This document shows positions 1 to 10,900 of a stretch of DNA of 64,000 nucleotides, one piece after another. Source of the DNA: Planoprotostelium fungivorum (Eukaryota > Evosea > Variosea > Cavosteliida > Cavosteliaceae). The notes under the pieces were generated by a model. The model had not been told where the DNA came from and did no database searches. It saw nothing but the letters and a program-made list of their open reading frames with translations. The stretch covers positions 1-64,000 of the forward strand of contig MDYQ01000095.1 of assembly GCA_003024175.1 (NCBI GenBank), written 5' to 3'. A program made the translations under genes and the position numbers. Every line of letters starts with the position of its first letter. The stretch's first letter is position 1.

Positions 1-3000
1 GAGGTGAAGAAAGTCGTGACATCTCTTCACCTCTTCTGTGATTCGGACAGCTGAGCGGCCGGAACTGAACGAGATAATTTCTCGTGAAAAGCGTGGGTCC
101 TAGCCTGGGACGTCTCTCTGTACGCCTCCAGAGTGATCAACCTCTCCTTTTCATCACGTCATTCTACGTCATCACGACTTCGCCCACTTTGAGTATGGCC
201 TCCATCTCTGACATGTCCTTCTCCAGATGTCCCTTCGCCTTCTTCAAGATGAAGATCTCTTGATCCGATGCGTCCAATTTTCTCTTGGCTACTGCGACTT
301 CGTATCTGCACACGGCGAGATCTTTCACGGCGTCGTCCAAGTTTGAGTTCTTCGTTGCTTCGTAGATATCGAATTGCAGTCTTATTTTCGGTCAACGTCA
401 CACTGACGCGTTCGACTCACTTCTTATCGCCGGCTGACTGTAGGGCTTCGCCCATTTCCTTATTGTGGCGATCTGATTCCTTTTCTGATTTCTCCATCAA
501 CTGGTGATGCTCTCGGTAGAGCAACCTCTGCTGTCCCTGCAGTATCGCATACTGCTCCCCGTAATATTGAATCCTCTCTTCCAATCCCGCGTTGACTTTC
601 CTCAATTGCTCGACCTGTCGTTCACGTCACATCCACCTCTCTCCCCATCCACACACCTCTTCCATGAATTCCAACAGTTGTTCGTTGAGATACTGCAAGT
701 CTTCGTGTCCAGCGATCGACAAGTCTTTTGGAAAAGGAATGCGCCGAGGTTTCGTCACGATGATCTCTCTCGGTTTACTCGTCCTCAATTCCGCGATGAT
801 ATTGTTACTTTCGACGAGCTGTGGACGTCAATGGACGATGTCAGAGTGATCTCCACCTGAGCGTTGAGTTTCTGATGCTGCTGCATCAAGTCTTTGACGT
901 CACCTTGGGATAGCATGTGTCGTTGTGCTTCCCTCGCGGCGGCCGCATCCATCTCGGCCAAGCGGGTGGCTCGCTTCGCCTCTTGCAGCTCTGTCTTCAG
1001 AGCGGCGATGTGCTTCTGTGCCTTCACGCTGCTGACTCCTCCTGTGATATCGTCAATCAGAGGATATAGACATGATCGTAATCAGTGTCGTAGAATGTGT
1101 TATCTACGTCGAAATTTACCGGAAAAGTCGTCGTCGACGCGAATGGTGCCTTCACTCCTCTTCTGGGATGCCTTGTAGTCTTCCAATGTCATCCCCATCT
1201 GTAGCGCCCTCTCTGCATCAGACAATGCCTGATAGCGAAGTGCGGCTTTCATCTTCATCCTCTCTTCCTCCAGCTCCGTGATCTCTTCCTCGTATTGTCG
1301 GTTCATCGATCGGATCTGCTGAGTCTCCAACTTTTCTCGGAGCTGGTACTCCTCTAATTCTTCTTCTGTTACTCCGTTGGGTAAGTTGCATCTGAATGAG
1401 AGTGAGAGGGAGGGGAGGAGGAGGAGCTCACTTCTTCCGTAAGATGACGACTTCGTTGTAGAGTTTTTCGATGTGTTCTAATTTGGTGGAGATGTCGTAG
1501 TTGGCTTCGCGGAGCTGAGTCTCTTTCATCTTTAATTTAGATCTCAACTCCTGTTCGTCTGATCAGCATCATGTGATCACGATCCGTGATGATCATCACA
1601 AGATGACATTCACTCACCCTCATTTCTTTCACTGCATCTTCTAATCCATACTTTGCCTCGTACAGAGCCATCCTTTCTCTTAATTCCGCGACGACCTCCT
1701 GCGATTCCTGCAATGACGCGTTGGAGGATTTTTCATCCTTTTTGTTCCTCTCCACTTGTTTACGAAGTGATTGGATCTGATATGGTCAGACCTGGTTCTC
1801 GGTCTGACCTTCACCTCTTCTTTCAATTTGTTGATCTGAGTACGATTGCCTTTGAACGCTTTTCGAACGGTAGCGTCACCTCTGTCTTCTGTGTTGAGCA
1901 GTTCCACGCACAATTCTTCGTAGTCTCTGTTTAAGCTCTCGATATTATCCTGCAACAGTAGGATGTTTGACTCTGTGAATCGAATCATTTTGTGTTATAA
2001 TGGTAGAAGAAATGAGTGGAGAGATATTGGTGATAAAGATACTCACCCTTTTCTGCTAATGCTTTTCTTAATCCATCGATCGTATCTTCAACAACCTGTT
2101 CGATTGAATACGTGTCGATCACGTACCTACTGTCTCACTTCGATGTTAATGGTCTTGTTCTTATCTCTCATAGATAAGAGATTCTCGTAGGACTCGATCT
2201 GATCTTCCTTATCTTCTATGACTCGGTCTCTCTCGTCTAAAGCATCTCTCCATTGCTTGATCTTACTCTCCATCTCTAAAACGATCTTTTCGTGTAACGC
2301 GTCTACATCAGCATCAATCAACGATCACGATCATGATGATGATCAACCGATGATCACCTCTCGCTTCCAATTCTGAACGAAGAGTCTGAACTTGTTGTGT
2401 GAGATCCTGCCTCTCGTCTTCCAAAATCGATTTGCTCTCGATTAGATCCGCCAACTTGGTTCGGTTCTCGTCGTAGCGTGAGTGTCCCCTTCATTGTTCA
2501 GAACAAAATAGAGAAGACATCTGGAATAAACTACTCACAGTTCGGCTTCCTCCACAACTGCTTCTAAATCTTCGTGGAGGATTTCGACTTCAGAGGTGAG
2601 TTCTCTGTTTCTCCTGGATAAGAGCTGTGACATGTGAATCGTACAACAGACGTTGCGCAGGTGTTGGATGATGATCACGATCGCGATGAGATGTATGCCA
2701 CTCACTTTGATTTCTTCCAGATAACCTTCGATGGCCTTGTTCTTCTCCTGCAGCTTCGTCTTGTAATCGGACTCTTCTGCTGTCTGTTGTGTGAGCCTCG
2801 CTTTACTCTGCTGATTGGCTTTTCTGTCCTCCCTCAGCTCAGCCTTCAGTCCCTCTAACTCGTTCTCCAACTCGTTCACTTTCGTCGATTCTTCGTTCAG
2901 TCTCTGAAGTTGGTTCAGTATCACATCAGCATCATCGCATGCGGCATCGACATCGACTCACGTCTGAATTCTTTTGAGATTTTTCACGCTCGACTTTGAG

Positions 3001-3509
3001 GGAGACGCTGAGTTTCTCGTTTTGCTTCTTTAAATGTTCGTTCTCTCTCTCCGTTTTTGCCTTTTCCATTCGCAAGGTGCGAAGCTCGGAGGCTGTGATG
3101 TGATCGATCAGCATCAAAATGGGAACGAGATGGTTGGATTCTCACCTTGTGTACCACTGCCAGACCTCTGCATGTCCTCCTTTAATTGTTGAATGGTGTC
3201 CTCTAAACCATCTTTCTCGAAACCCATCGTCTCGTAATCATCTCTCAACTCATCGTGTTCCGCTTTCAACTGGATGTATTGTTTGATGATCTCATCCTTT
3301 GTCTTATCTTGAAAATCCTCCGATCTCGGTGCGTTTTCCTTCTTTGAAGGTCTGGGAGAATTTTTGATGGGTGGTAGCTTCGTTTCTTCTTTGGACGATT
3401 CATTGCGAGGTGATGCAGGTGTCTTTTTAGCACCTCCTGACGCACTGAGGTTATTCTTATTGCCATTTCGTGGCGTCGTTGCACCTCCGCGAGGTGTCCG
3501 ATCACCCAT
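1..3509 (-). CDS. Coiled-coil protein, 3' end outside the window
   Basis: I do not recognise this gene. It starts at the ATG at 3509 with a basic, Ser/Pro/Thr-rich tail of about 75 residues (MGDRTPRGGATTPRN...). It then becomes almost continuous Glu/Lys/Gln/Leu heptad-like coiled coil through about ten exons down to base 1, so the C terminus is missing. The first exon ends at 3146 at AAG|GTGAG and the next intron ends TGATCGATCACATCACAG near 3094. Later introns carry the same kind of ATCATGATGATCA-rich filler. No catalytic motif is visible. A low-complexity tail followed by a long coiled coil is typical of centrosomal, basal-body or cytoskeletal scaffolds, but that role is inference. The next gene is divergent, about 110 bp upstream. 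Confidence 0.75.
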
Positions 3510-3619
3510 CAGCGATCATGCAGGCGGTTATGCCGGTAGATTTGAAATCGCGCTCAAAAAAATAAAATGGAGGATTTGGAAAGGGGGAGATTTATTTTCA
3601 GCCCAAACATCAAGCCTGC

Positions 3620-4245
3620 ATGACGATCATCGTAACACGAGATGCTGGGGCTGCTCTTCTTGGTGACAATCGCTCGTAAACGGTGCGGCAGTGGTTGTCA
3701 GCTCGTATAGAAACAGCGACAACTGCACCGGAGACGTCTCATCGATACATTCTTACCCTATGGGCTTGTGTACATCGATTGGAAAGGACAACGTCGCATT
3801 ACAGGCCACTCTGATCGGATAGAACGTCACGTTATCGTCGTGCAATACGACGAGCTGTGCAGGACCTCTCCAACAATTAGAATTATACATCTGGGAGAGT
3901 TGTATCTCTTTGAAGAATATGTCTACACTGAATGAAGTAGATAATCTGTATCATGAAGGTTATCACATGATGATCTTGTGCAGGTGTCGAATAACTTCAG
4001 TAGATCCAGGACACACAGATCTCGTCACCATCACATATACTGGAACGGACTGTAGAGGAGATGTTTTATTTGTTGACATAACCTTCGATGATGATTCATC
4101 TTCTCTTGGAAAGTGTACACCAAACTCTTTCGGCAGTCAGAAATCATTCAGAGGTAACGACACGAACGTTGTGTTTCCTGGCGGAGGCGCTCTGAACACC
4201 TTTTCTTGGATAATACTTTTCCTCCTGTGGATATTGATCGAATAA
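3620..4245 (+). CDS. Small secreted, probably GPI-anchored protein with a duplicated Cys module
   Basis: Not a family I recognise. The C terminus is a clear hydrophobic tail (ALNTFSWIILFLLWILIE) ending in TAA at 4243-4245, as in GPI-anchored proteins. Two copies of a small module share the pattern D-C-x-G-D-V ... G-x-C: NSDNCTGDVSS...GLCTSIG near 3700-3790 and GTDCRGDVLF...LGKCTPNSFG near 4040-4135. The 5' end is uncertain. An ATG at 3642 gives a good signal peptide (MLGLLFLVTIA) but needs a 16-19 nt intron to reach the module frame. The ATG at 3620 with a 29-nt intron (3663-3691) gives a weaker hydrophobic start. An in-frame TAG at 3820 disappears if 3793-3822 (30 nt, gt...ag) is an intron. 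An AATAAA overlaps the stop codon. A cell-surface role is likely; the function is unknown. Confidence 0.5.
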
Positions 4246-4393
4246 AAGAGATTTCGATGATGTGGACATACATCCTCTCACATGGTGTCCATCAACGGCG
4301 ACATCATAATCACCATCACGATCGTGTTTCTCATAATCGACGTACAGACTAGAGAACCGATCTCCTTTATCTCATCCCTCCACCATTCAACTT

Positions 4394-5777
4394 CTATTCT
4401 TTTCTTATCCCACAGACTGAATGGACCCACATGGCGTACACGTTGACCAGCACGGCCAGAACGATAGCGTGACGGTAGTAATCTCCCCTCCAATTGACTG
4501 CGGGAAGTCTTCTGGCCAGTGGAACGTATGCGATCGGTTTGGCCTGTGCAGCGTCGATGGTGTCTCTCAGTCCCTTGGTCCAGTTTTCGGGGGCAGATTC
4601 ACCTTTTTTCTCTTGAGTTGGGAGGATGAGGTGATGATGAGGTGATGATGAGGTGATGATGAGGTGATGATGAGATGATGATGATGGTGATGATGTTGCT
4701 GTGATGATGGTGCTGATCATCTCAAGATGAGATGGAAAAAGTCGATGATGATGACGATGAAGTGCACCTCCGGGGTCAGAGTTGAAGTATTCCCAGCCCA
4801 TGACACCTCCAAAGAGGTTGTCCTTCGTGTTGTATGCCGCCGCCAACGATTGAACCGTCTGCTTCAGCGTGTTGTAACTGATGTTACCCGTAGTCTCCGC
4901 ACCTTTCCCGCGTCATTTCTCGGAAATTTTTGGCGGGAACGGCCTCACCCGCCACGATCTGAGCGGCCGTGAACATTTTCGTGCTCTTTCCGTAAGCGAT
5001 GATCTTGTTGTACGCGTCAGGTGAGTCCAACGTGTAGAACGTGTTGTAGAATTGCAAGTTGAACCAATCGATGGGGCACTTGGCATCTACAGATTGTTTG
5101 TAGAGGGTGGGGTAGTTGATTTGACTGAAGGTGCTGCCGGAAGCTGATCGAGTGAGTCATGATGAAAAGGTTTAGGAGGCTGAGACTCACTCGATGTGAG
5201 ATCGGTTGCCATGGGCGCCATCGTGATGATGAATTTTGGACCGAAGACTTGGCGGAACCTCTGGATCAACAAAAGAGTGTTGGCATTATCGCAGCTGTTG
5301 TCCTTATGGAGGATGAGAAGGTTGTCGGCGACAATGCATCGATCCACACCCCGCTTTCAATGTCCAAGTCCAAACCTTGCATCTTCTTCTCACGAAGAAA
5401 CTTGCAGACGAGATCGAAATACTTGTCTTTGTTTTGATCGAATTCCATCATACTGATGCCTAAAACGAAGATGGGTGGTTAATCTATACGGATTTCGCAC
5501 CTCCTCCTGCTGCACCACCGATCATAGCTGTCACAACTCCTCCGGCCTTCTGGAACTCTGCCACTTGAGTCCACAGATCGTCGAAAATGGCTTCATCGTA
5601 AGGATTATCGTTCAGCCACAATTGATCAAAGTTGTTGGGGTGAATGTGTAGGGTACAGATGATCATGTGGGTTCCTCCTGCCTTCAAGAAGGGCATGATA
5701 GGTCTGACTGATTGTCCATCGTTGGTCAAGATCGTTTGGTTGTAGGCGACAATACGAGGACGTTGCAGTTGTGCCAT
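4394..5777 (-). CDS. GH18 glycoside hydrolase (chitinase / endo-beta-N-acetylglucosaminidase-like)
   Basis: The start at 5777 reads MAQLQRPRIVAYNQT, typical of the short GH18 family shared by bacteria and fungi. The GH18 catalytic signature DxxDxDxE appears as GLDLDIE near 5370, with Glu as the predicted acid/base. It is preceded by the substrate-barrel GGAAGGG loop and followed by FGPKFIITMAP and GGVMGWEYFNS. Family members cleave beta-1,4-GlcNAc linkages in chitin or N-glycans. No signal peptide is evident, but the C terminus holds a hydrophobic stretch (HAIVLAVLVNVYAMWV) that could be a membrane tail. Joining FREMTRE to SYNTLKQ needs either a 25-nt intron (4878-4902) or one missing base in a GGG run. 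The last intron is swollen by a GATGATGAGGT-type satellite. The gene converges with the small secreted-protein gene. Confidence 0.85.
4620..4715. repeat. Microsatellite (gaggtgatgat-type units) inside a GH18 intron
   Basis: About four 12-base units of gaggtgatgatg lead into plain (gat)n. The array lies in the last intron of the minus-strand GH18 gene and makes it longer than the 35-65 nt norm here. It is an expansion of the GATGATCA-type words that fill most introns in this window. Confidence 0.8.
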
Positions 5778-5933
5778 GCTCGATGATTGTTTGTCTGTGT
5801 GGTCCAGCCAGATGACAGCGGCCGCTTTGACACTTTACAAACCTTGAGAGGACAAATATTGAAGACAGCCGTATTTCAACGTGCATGGCCAACGAACGAC
5901 CACAGATCCTCCACTTACAGTACCCCAACTCAT

Positions 5934-7351
5934 TTATTGTCTCGGCTGCATTCTCGATATTCTCGCCTTTCCTCTCATTGAACTCGATGGCTTCTTCTTC
6001 GTTGCATTCTTCTGCTCGTCTCTTGCTTTGACGATCTGGTTGTACTTGGCTCGTTTGGCCTCCTTTACCTTTTCCAGCATCTGGCTCATCTTCTCTCTCG
6101 TCTTCTCTGCTCCTGTGGCCTTGTTTCCCACCACCTGGCTGTACATCCTCACGACGTGGGCCCAGTCTTCGCGTTTCAGACTCGTTCTAAATTGCATCAG
6201 TCACATGCAATGTGATGATGTCTTCTAAAATCACCCCGAGAAGAAGGGCAGGGCGTTGGGTCTGCAAGGTCTGGGCTCTTCGGCGGGTTCTGCTTCTCTT
6301 CTGTGTCTCTTGGATGGGTTCGTCTCATGTGCATCTGTGTCTCTCGTTCTCTTTCGATCTGGTGTCTGTCTCTCCCTCCTCTCTCGGCTGTCTGTGGATG
6401 TTTCCGTTCCTCTCGTTCTCTCCTCTCTGCTGTCTGCGGGCGTTCCAAATTCTGTAGTCTTCTCTTCTCTCTCATTTGCAACAGATGCAGGGGCCGATCT
6501 CGGTCTCTTGAATGAAGACGTCTCTTCCGTCTGCTCTTCTCCCTCTCTGTGCCTCTTACGGCCGAACGAGTCGTCTTCCGTCTGCTTCTCCTCCCTCTTT
6601 CTCTCTTCTCTCTTGACTTCTGGTGCTTTGGCTCGGGTTGCAGGTTTCGTGGCCTTAACTCCAGGTTTCTTTTGGGGTAAGAGGTTGAGTTTGAAGAGTC
6701 GCCTGCGATGAGCTTTGTGACTCTCTCCTTCTAATCTCTCGAGCGAAGTGGATAGGTGGGATAGATCGTCCTTGTAGCCTTGATTGCGATGGGCATCGTG
6801 ATCTCGATGGTCTCTGGGATGCCCCTCTTCTCTGTCCTTGTGTCTGTCGTTGAATCGTGATTTCTTGTCTTCTAAAGAGCCGGTGTAGGTTGCTGGGTTG
6901 ATGCCTTTAGCCAACAATCGAGCGATCTCCACGTTATTCAGGGCTGGCCGAGATGCATCGTCTGATGTCGAAGAAGCAGAGGCATCGTGATCGGAATGTG
7001 TAGTTTCTAAACTCTTCGAGCCCAGACCTCGAGCGATCAGTTTGGCAATCTCGAGATTGTTCTTGGCGGGGGCAGAGGGAACGATAGGGCTGGTGGGTTC
7101 TTCACCTGAGAGGATTTAGAGGCGACGGAAAGAATCATTGCAATGATGTGATGACTCACTGGCTCCACCATCAAACGTGAAAGAGAAAGAAGTGGCTTCA
7201 ACTGGTTCTTCTTTCTAAACCTTGTCAATGCCGATGTGATATTCAGGTGTGGACCCACCGTTCGCAGTTCTCTCCATGACTTTTGGGATGCCTCTATAGC
7301 TGGTTTCTTCTCTGCGGCATCTACCTTCTTAGTTTTATCCTTTTTTCCCAT
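5934..7351 (-). CDS. Basic Lys/Arg/Glu-rich protein with a repeated EIAxLxAxG motif
   Basis: Not recognised. The start at 7351 reads MGKKDKTKKVDAAEKK. Three introns are clear from frame joins (near 7210-7250, 7105-7160 and 6187-6234). Two copies of a short motif stand out in the N-terminal half: NNLEIAKLIARGLGSKS and, about 45 residues on, NNVEIARLLAKGINPATY. A disordered, strongly charged middle follows, with many RKR/KRxR clusters that look like nuclear localisation signals. The C-terminal module has a conserved feel (FFSGTSLKREDWAHVVRMY) and is followed by a basic amphipathic helix ending at 5934. The composition suggests a nuclear RNA- or chromatin-associated protein; that is inference only. 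The GH18 gene begins 157 bp downstream on the same strand. Confidence 0.7.
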
Positions 7352-7438
7352 CTGATGTGATGTGATGTGATGATCGGAAGTTGTCACGCCAGTTTTCTCA
7401 ATTCTTTCATCACATCACAAAAAACACTGACATCAATC

Positions 7439-7854
7439 ATGGCACACTCCTTGAAGACGATCACTACCAGTGGACTGAACACGATACTTAGAACTTCGAG
7501 ACCATTGGTCGTGCGAACAACACCGACATTGCATCCTATGCGCTTGAATGTCGTAGCTCCTATGTTGGTCAGAAGATATTCTTCTGCAGAAGAAGACGCT
7601 ATGGCCAAACTGCAGCGACTTCGACAGAAATTAGACAAAGAGCAGAAGCAATTAGAAGATGAAGCCGCCGACAGTGATGAACAAGTGTATCTAGACAAGC
7701 CAGAAGATTATCATAACCCAAACACGGGTGAAATTGGAGGCTTCAAGGGTAATGCATTCGAAAGACATCACATGATTTCTGATACGGTCGTTCAGGTAAG
7801 GAGCCAACGAGGAACAACGACTGGGAGCACAGAGGTAGATGCACAGACTTTTAA
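7439..7854 (+). CDS. SDHAF4: Succinate dehydrogenase assembly factor 4 (SDHAF4/Sdh8)
   Basis: Two exons (7439-7748 and 7796-7854, 47-nt intron) give about 121 residues. The N terminus is a mitochondrial targeting sequence rich in Arg/Thr/Ser, ending in a likely cleavage region RRYSSAEE. A short charged helix follows. The conserved DUF1674 C terminus is split by the intron: NPNTGEIGGFKG joins KEPTRNNDWEHRGRCTDF, matching the family signature NPxTGEIGGPxGPEPTRYGDWExxGRxxDF. SDHAF4 binds flavinylated SdhA in the matrix and helps it join SdhB in complex II. The reading frame without the splice continues past this stop, but only the spliced form restores the motif. The gene is tail to tail with the SHOC1-like gene, 109 bp away. 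Confidence 0.92.
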
Positions 7855-7963
7855 TCACTCCATTCCTTGTTCATTTCGTCGCCGATCCCTTTCAAATAAA
7901 GAAGACCCCCTTCACTTTCTCTCTTGCAGACGAACGAGAGCGTAGAATCCTTCCTGCACTCCG

Positions 7964-10900
7964 TCATCTCTCACATCCACTCTTCATCTTCCCCACCCAG
8001 ACCGAAGGAGGCAGGGTCACAGACATCTCTTCTTTAGAGAGAGACAACAACTGGGAGACACGTAGCTTCGACAAGAGCCTCACGGCCAAGTAGTGGTTCA
8101 CCATTGGAAAATTAGAGAGGAAAATCTCCGCAGCAGTGGGCTCTTCGGACACATCCATCTACAACGCGTCAATTTCCTCCAGGCGAAGGCTCACCCCACG
8201 AGAATTCTCCAGCGCTTCATCTACAAACGTAACGATGTCTTCCGGTGCGTAACAGTACCGAACGTATAACTACCCCTCCATTACGTACGACATCTCTTAT
8301 GATATCTTACCTTTGCATTCAAATGCGACAGACTCCCCATCAACACCTTCATCTCCCTTCCGCACCTATCTACAATGACCTATGATATCATAACGACAAC
8401 TACACACCTGTACAGAGACGTAACGGTGAAGAGACAGAAGAGGATGGAATATCGACACGTATTAGACAGAGTCATCAGCCTCTGCATGAGCCCCTCTGTC
8501 TTGTCTCTCGTCACGTCCTCTATGACGATGCAAGTGTTCTCATCTACAACGAGGTCTTCGCCGTAGACCATGGATCTGATGGGGTAAGATGATTGTGTGC
8601 GTGTGCCTCACCTCTTGATCATGCGGCTGGGGTAGCGACGGAGAAAGAGTTGTAGATGAGGAAAAGTCTCGTTGTAGAGGATGCACCCCGCGCGATTTTC
8701 TCGCGTATCTACAACGAGACGTTCTCGCTTCAGAGTGTCTCGCTCGAGGTCAGATTTTCCTGCAGTATCATGAGCATCTACATCATTGTAGACGACCGAC
8801 CCGCAGCGACCGGCACGACGTATTTCGGCCATTTCTCCACCCCCTCCACGCTCTTCACGTCGATCACGTGACCCCCGCCCATCGTGGTCCTACCCTTCTA
8901 TCAATCTACTTGCTATCGTTAAGACATCTCACCTGAAGAGAGAGACCCACAAGTCCATATTGACACCTGCATCCTCTTTACCAGAGATAGCGGTGTCCAT
9001 GGTGATGACATCTGTCACTCCACGCAGGGAAGAGTAATCGACTTGTGACGGTGAATATTCGACGAGGGTGGTCACGTGACTCCAAACGATGTGGCGTAAG
9101 AGGAGCCTGGGGTCGCAGTTGTAGATGAGAACGCCTCGCTTGAACGATCCGTCGACGCTGGTTGGAATGAGAAGAGGCTAAAAATAGAACACACATGTGG
9201 TGGATGGGGTCGGCGGGGGGTGGAGGCACGTAGACGATGTTGCATTCGATGTCTTTGTTCGAGATCAAGTCTTTCAGTCTCTCCTGTACTTGTTCTTCGG
9301 TACAGTGGACGATGACCTGTGTGGGTTAGAATGTCTAAAGAGTTCGGTGTACACGTGCGTCTCTGTCGTCTCTGAAGAGGGAGGGGTCTGATAAGAGTCG
9401 ATCGATCTCTCTCATTTTCGGGTGGTCGTATTCGGTTCCGGCGTCTACAACGAGTCATTTCGAACATCATCTTTTCGACTCACCGATGTTCTTCGCGCGG
9501 ATGTGTAAGGCGTCGCGAATGGATCTACAACGAGCCAATAGACTCGGATGGATGGATGTGGCATCGATGATGGTCTGATGTGCCAGAGAGAGGCTGTCGT
9601 TCTCGATGTGATGCTTGATGCGATGTAACCAATACATGGTGATGACATCGATGTCGTCCTTGTTCTCGTTGTACATCTTCTCGATGTGACTGTTGATGGA
9701 TTAGGAGGTAATGAGAGGATGTCACCTTAGATGATGGATATGATTCTTCTCTGTGAGTTGTCTTCTCATCAGATTCTGCGTCGCATCACGGATGACATCG
9801 TCGATGTTTCCGATGATGGCTTCCATCGTGTCTGATGTCATATCAGAATCAAATCACATGCAAATTCGATGTGATCGATCTACAACGAGCCATCACCCGT
9901 CAATCGGACCGTCACGTGACCAGACATGGGTCGTCTCGATTCCTTCACATCTTCATCTCTGCCACATCTCGTGATGATCTACAACCTGTCAACTCATCTA
10001 CATCGATAGTGATGTGATACCTGCGATATCGAACTCGATTGGATGAAACGAAGAAAAAAGTTTCGATCGAGGATGGGCTTCGAATAGAGGACGATGATGA
10101 CGAGTTTGCCTCTCCTGTGTGTGTCCGCCCTGATGATTTGGATGCAATCACCCATCACATCGAGATCTTCTTGTCTATCGATGCAGAAGATCATCTCTTG
10201 AAAGTGAAGATAGACATCGCTCCTGCTGTCCTTCAGATCGTGATGTGGTGTGCACATCACCGGTTCATCATCCTCTCCAATTGTTGTCTGGATGTGAAAA
10301 TTACAGATAAGTTTGAGATGTGTTCGATGGATTCGTCCATGTCATCCATCATCTCCCCCACACCGTTCCTCATGAACGTCGATATCTGTTCCATCCTCTC
10401 GTCACATCTGCATCCAATCAATCATCGTGATGCATCGATGTCACCTCTCTGAATAGATCCAAGTGATGCGATTACGAGTGGAGGCTACTTCGTAGATGTG
10501 GGCATCAAGACACGATTGGATGTGTTTGGCATCCATCAATATCATCGAATTATTCCTAGCTATCTCTTTCGATATGTTCATCTGATGCATTCAATGGATG
10601 GGACGTACACTTATTCTCGACCTGAAGTGCAGTAAATTTCTCTTGGATTCTCTTCTTGGGCAGAGGTGCAGAGATGATGTTCTGTTTGGCAGTCTGATTC
10701 AAAAGGTCTTCTGATGAATGTTTCAATTTTCATTCACCGAACGGACGTCACCTCGACCGGTGAGCTTGAGGTAATCGGACACGTTGTCCGCTATCTCTGT
10801 CCTCTTCAATTTCCTCAGGCCTGATTCATCGTCAATTATTTATCCCACAAGAATGTACCCACGAGGCAGCTGCTTCTGTGATGCAGTGGCGGAAGTCTCT

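Noticed and set aside
7796-8093. Longer SDHAF4 reading frame continuing to 7945, or extra exons up to 8093 ending in NNWETRSFDKSLTAK
   Set aside because: Splicing 7749-7795 gives the exact DUF1674 ending (DWEHRGRCTDF) with a stop at 7852-7854; the downstream bases are the 3' end of the convergent gene.
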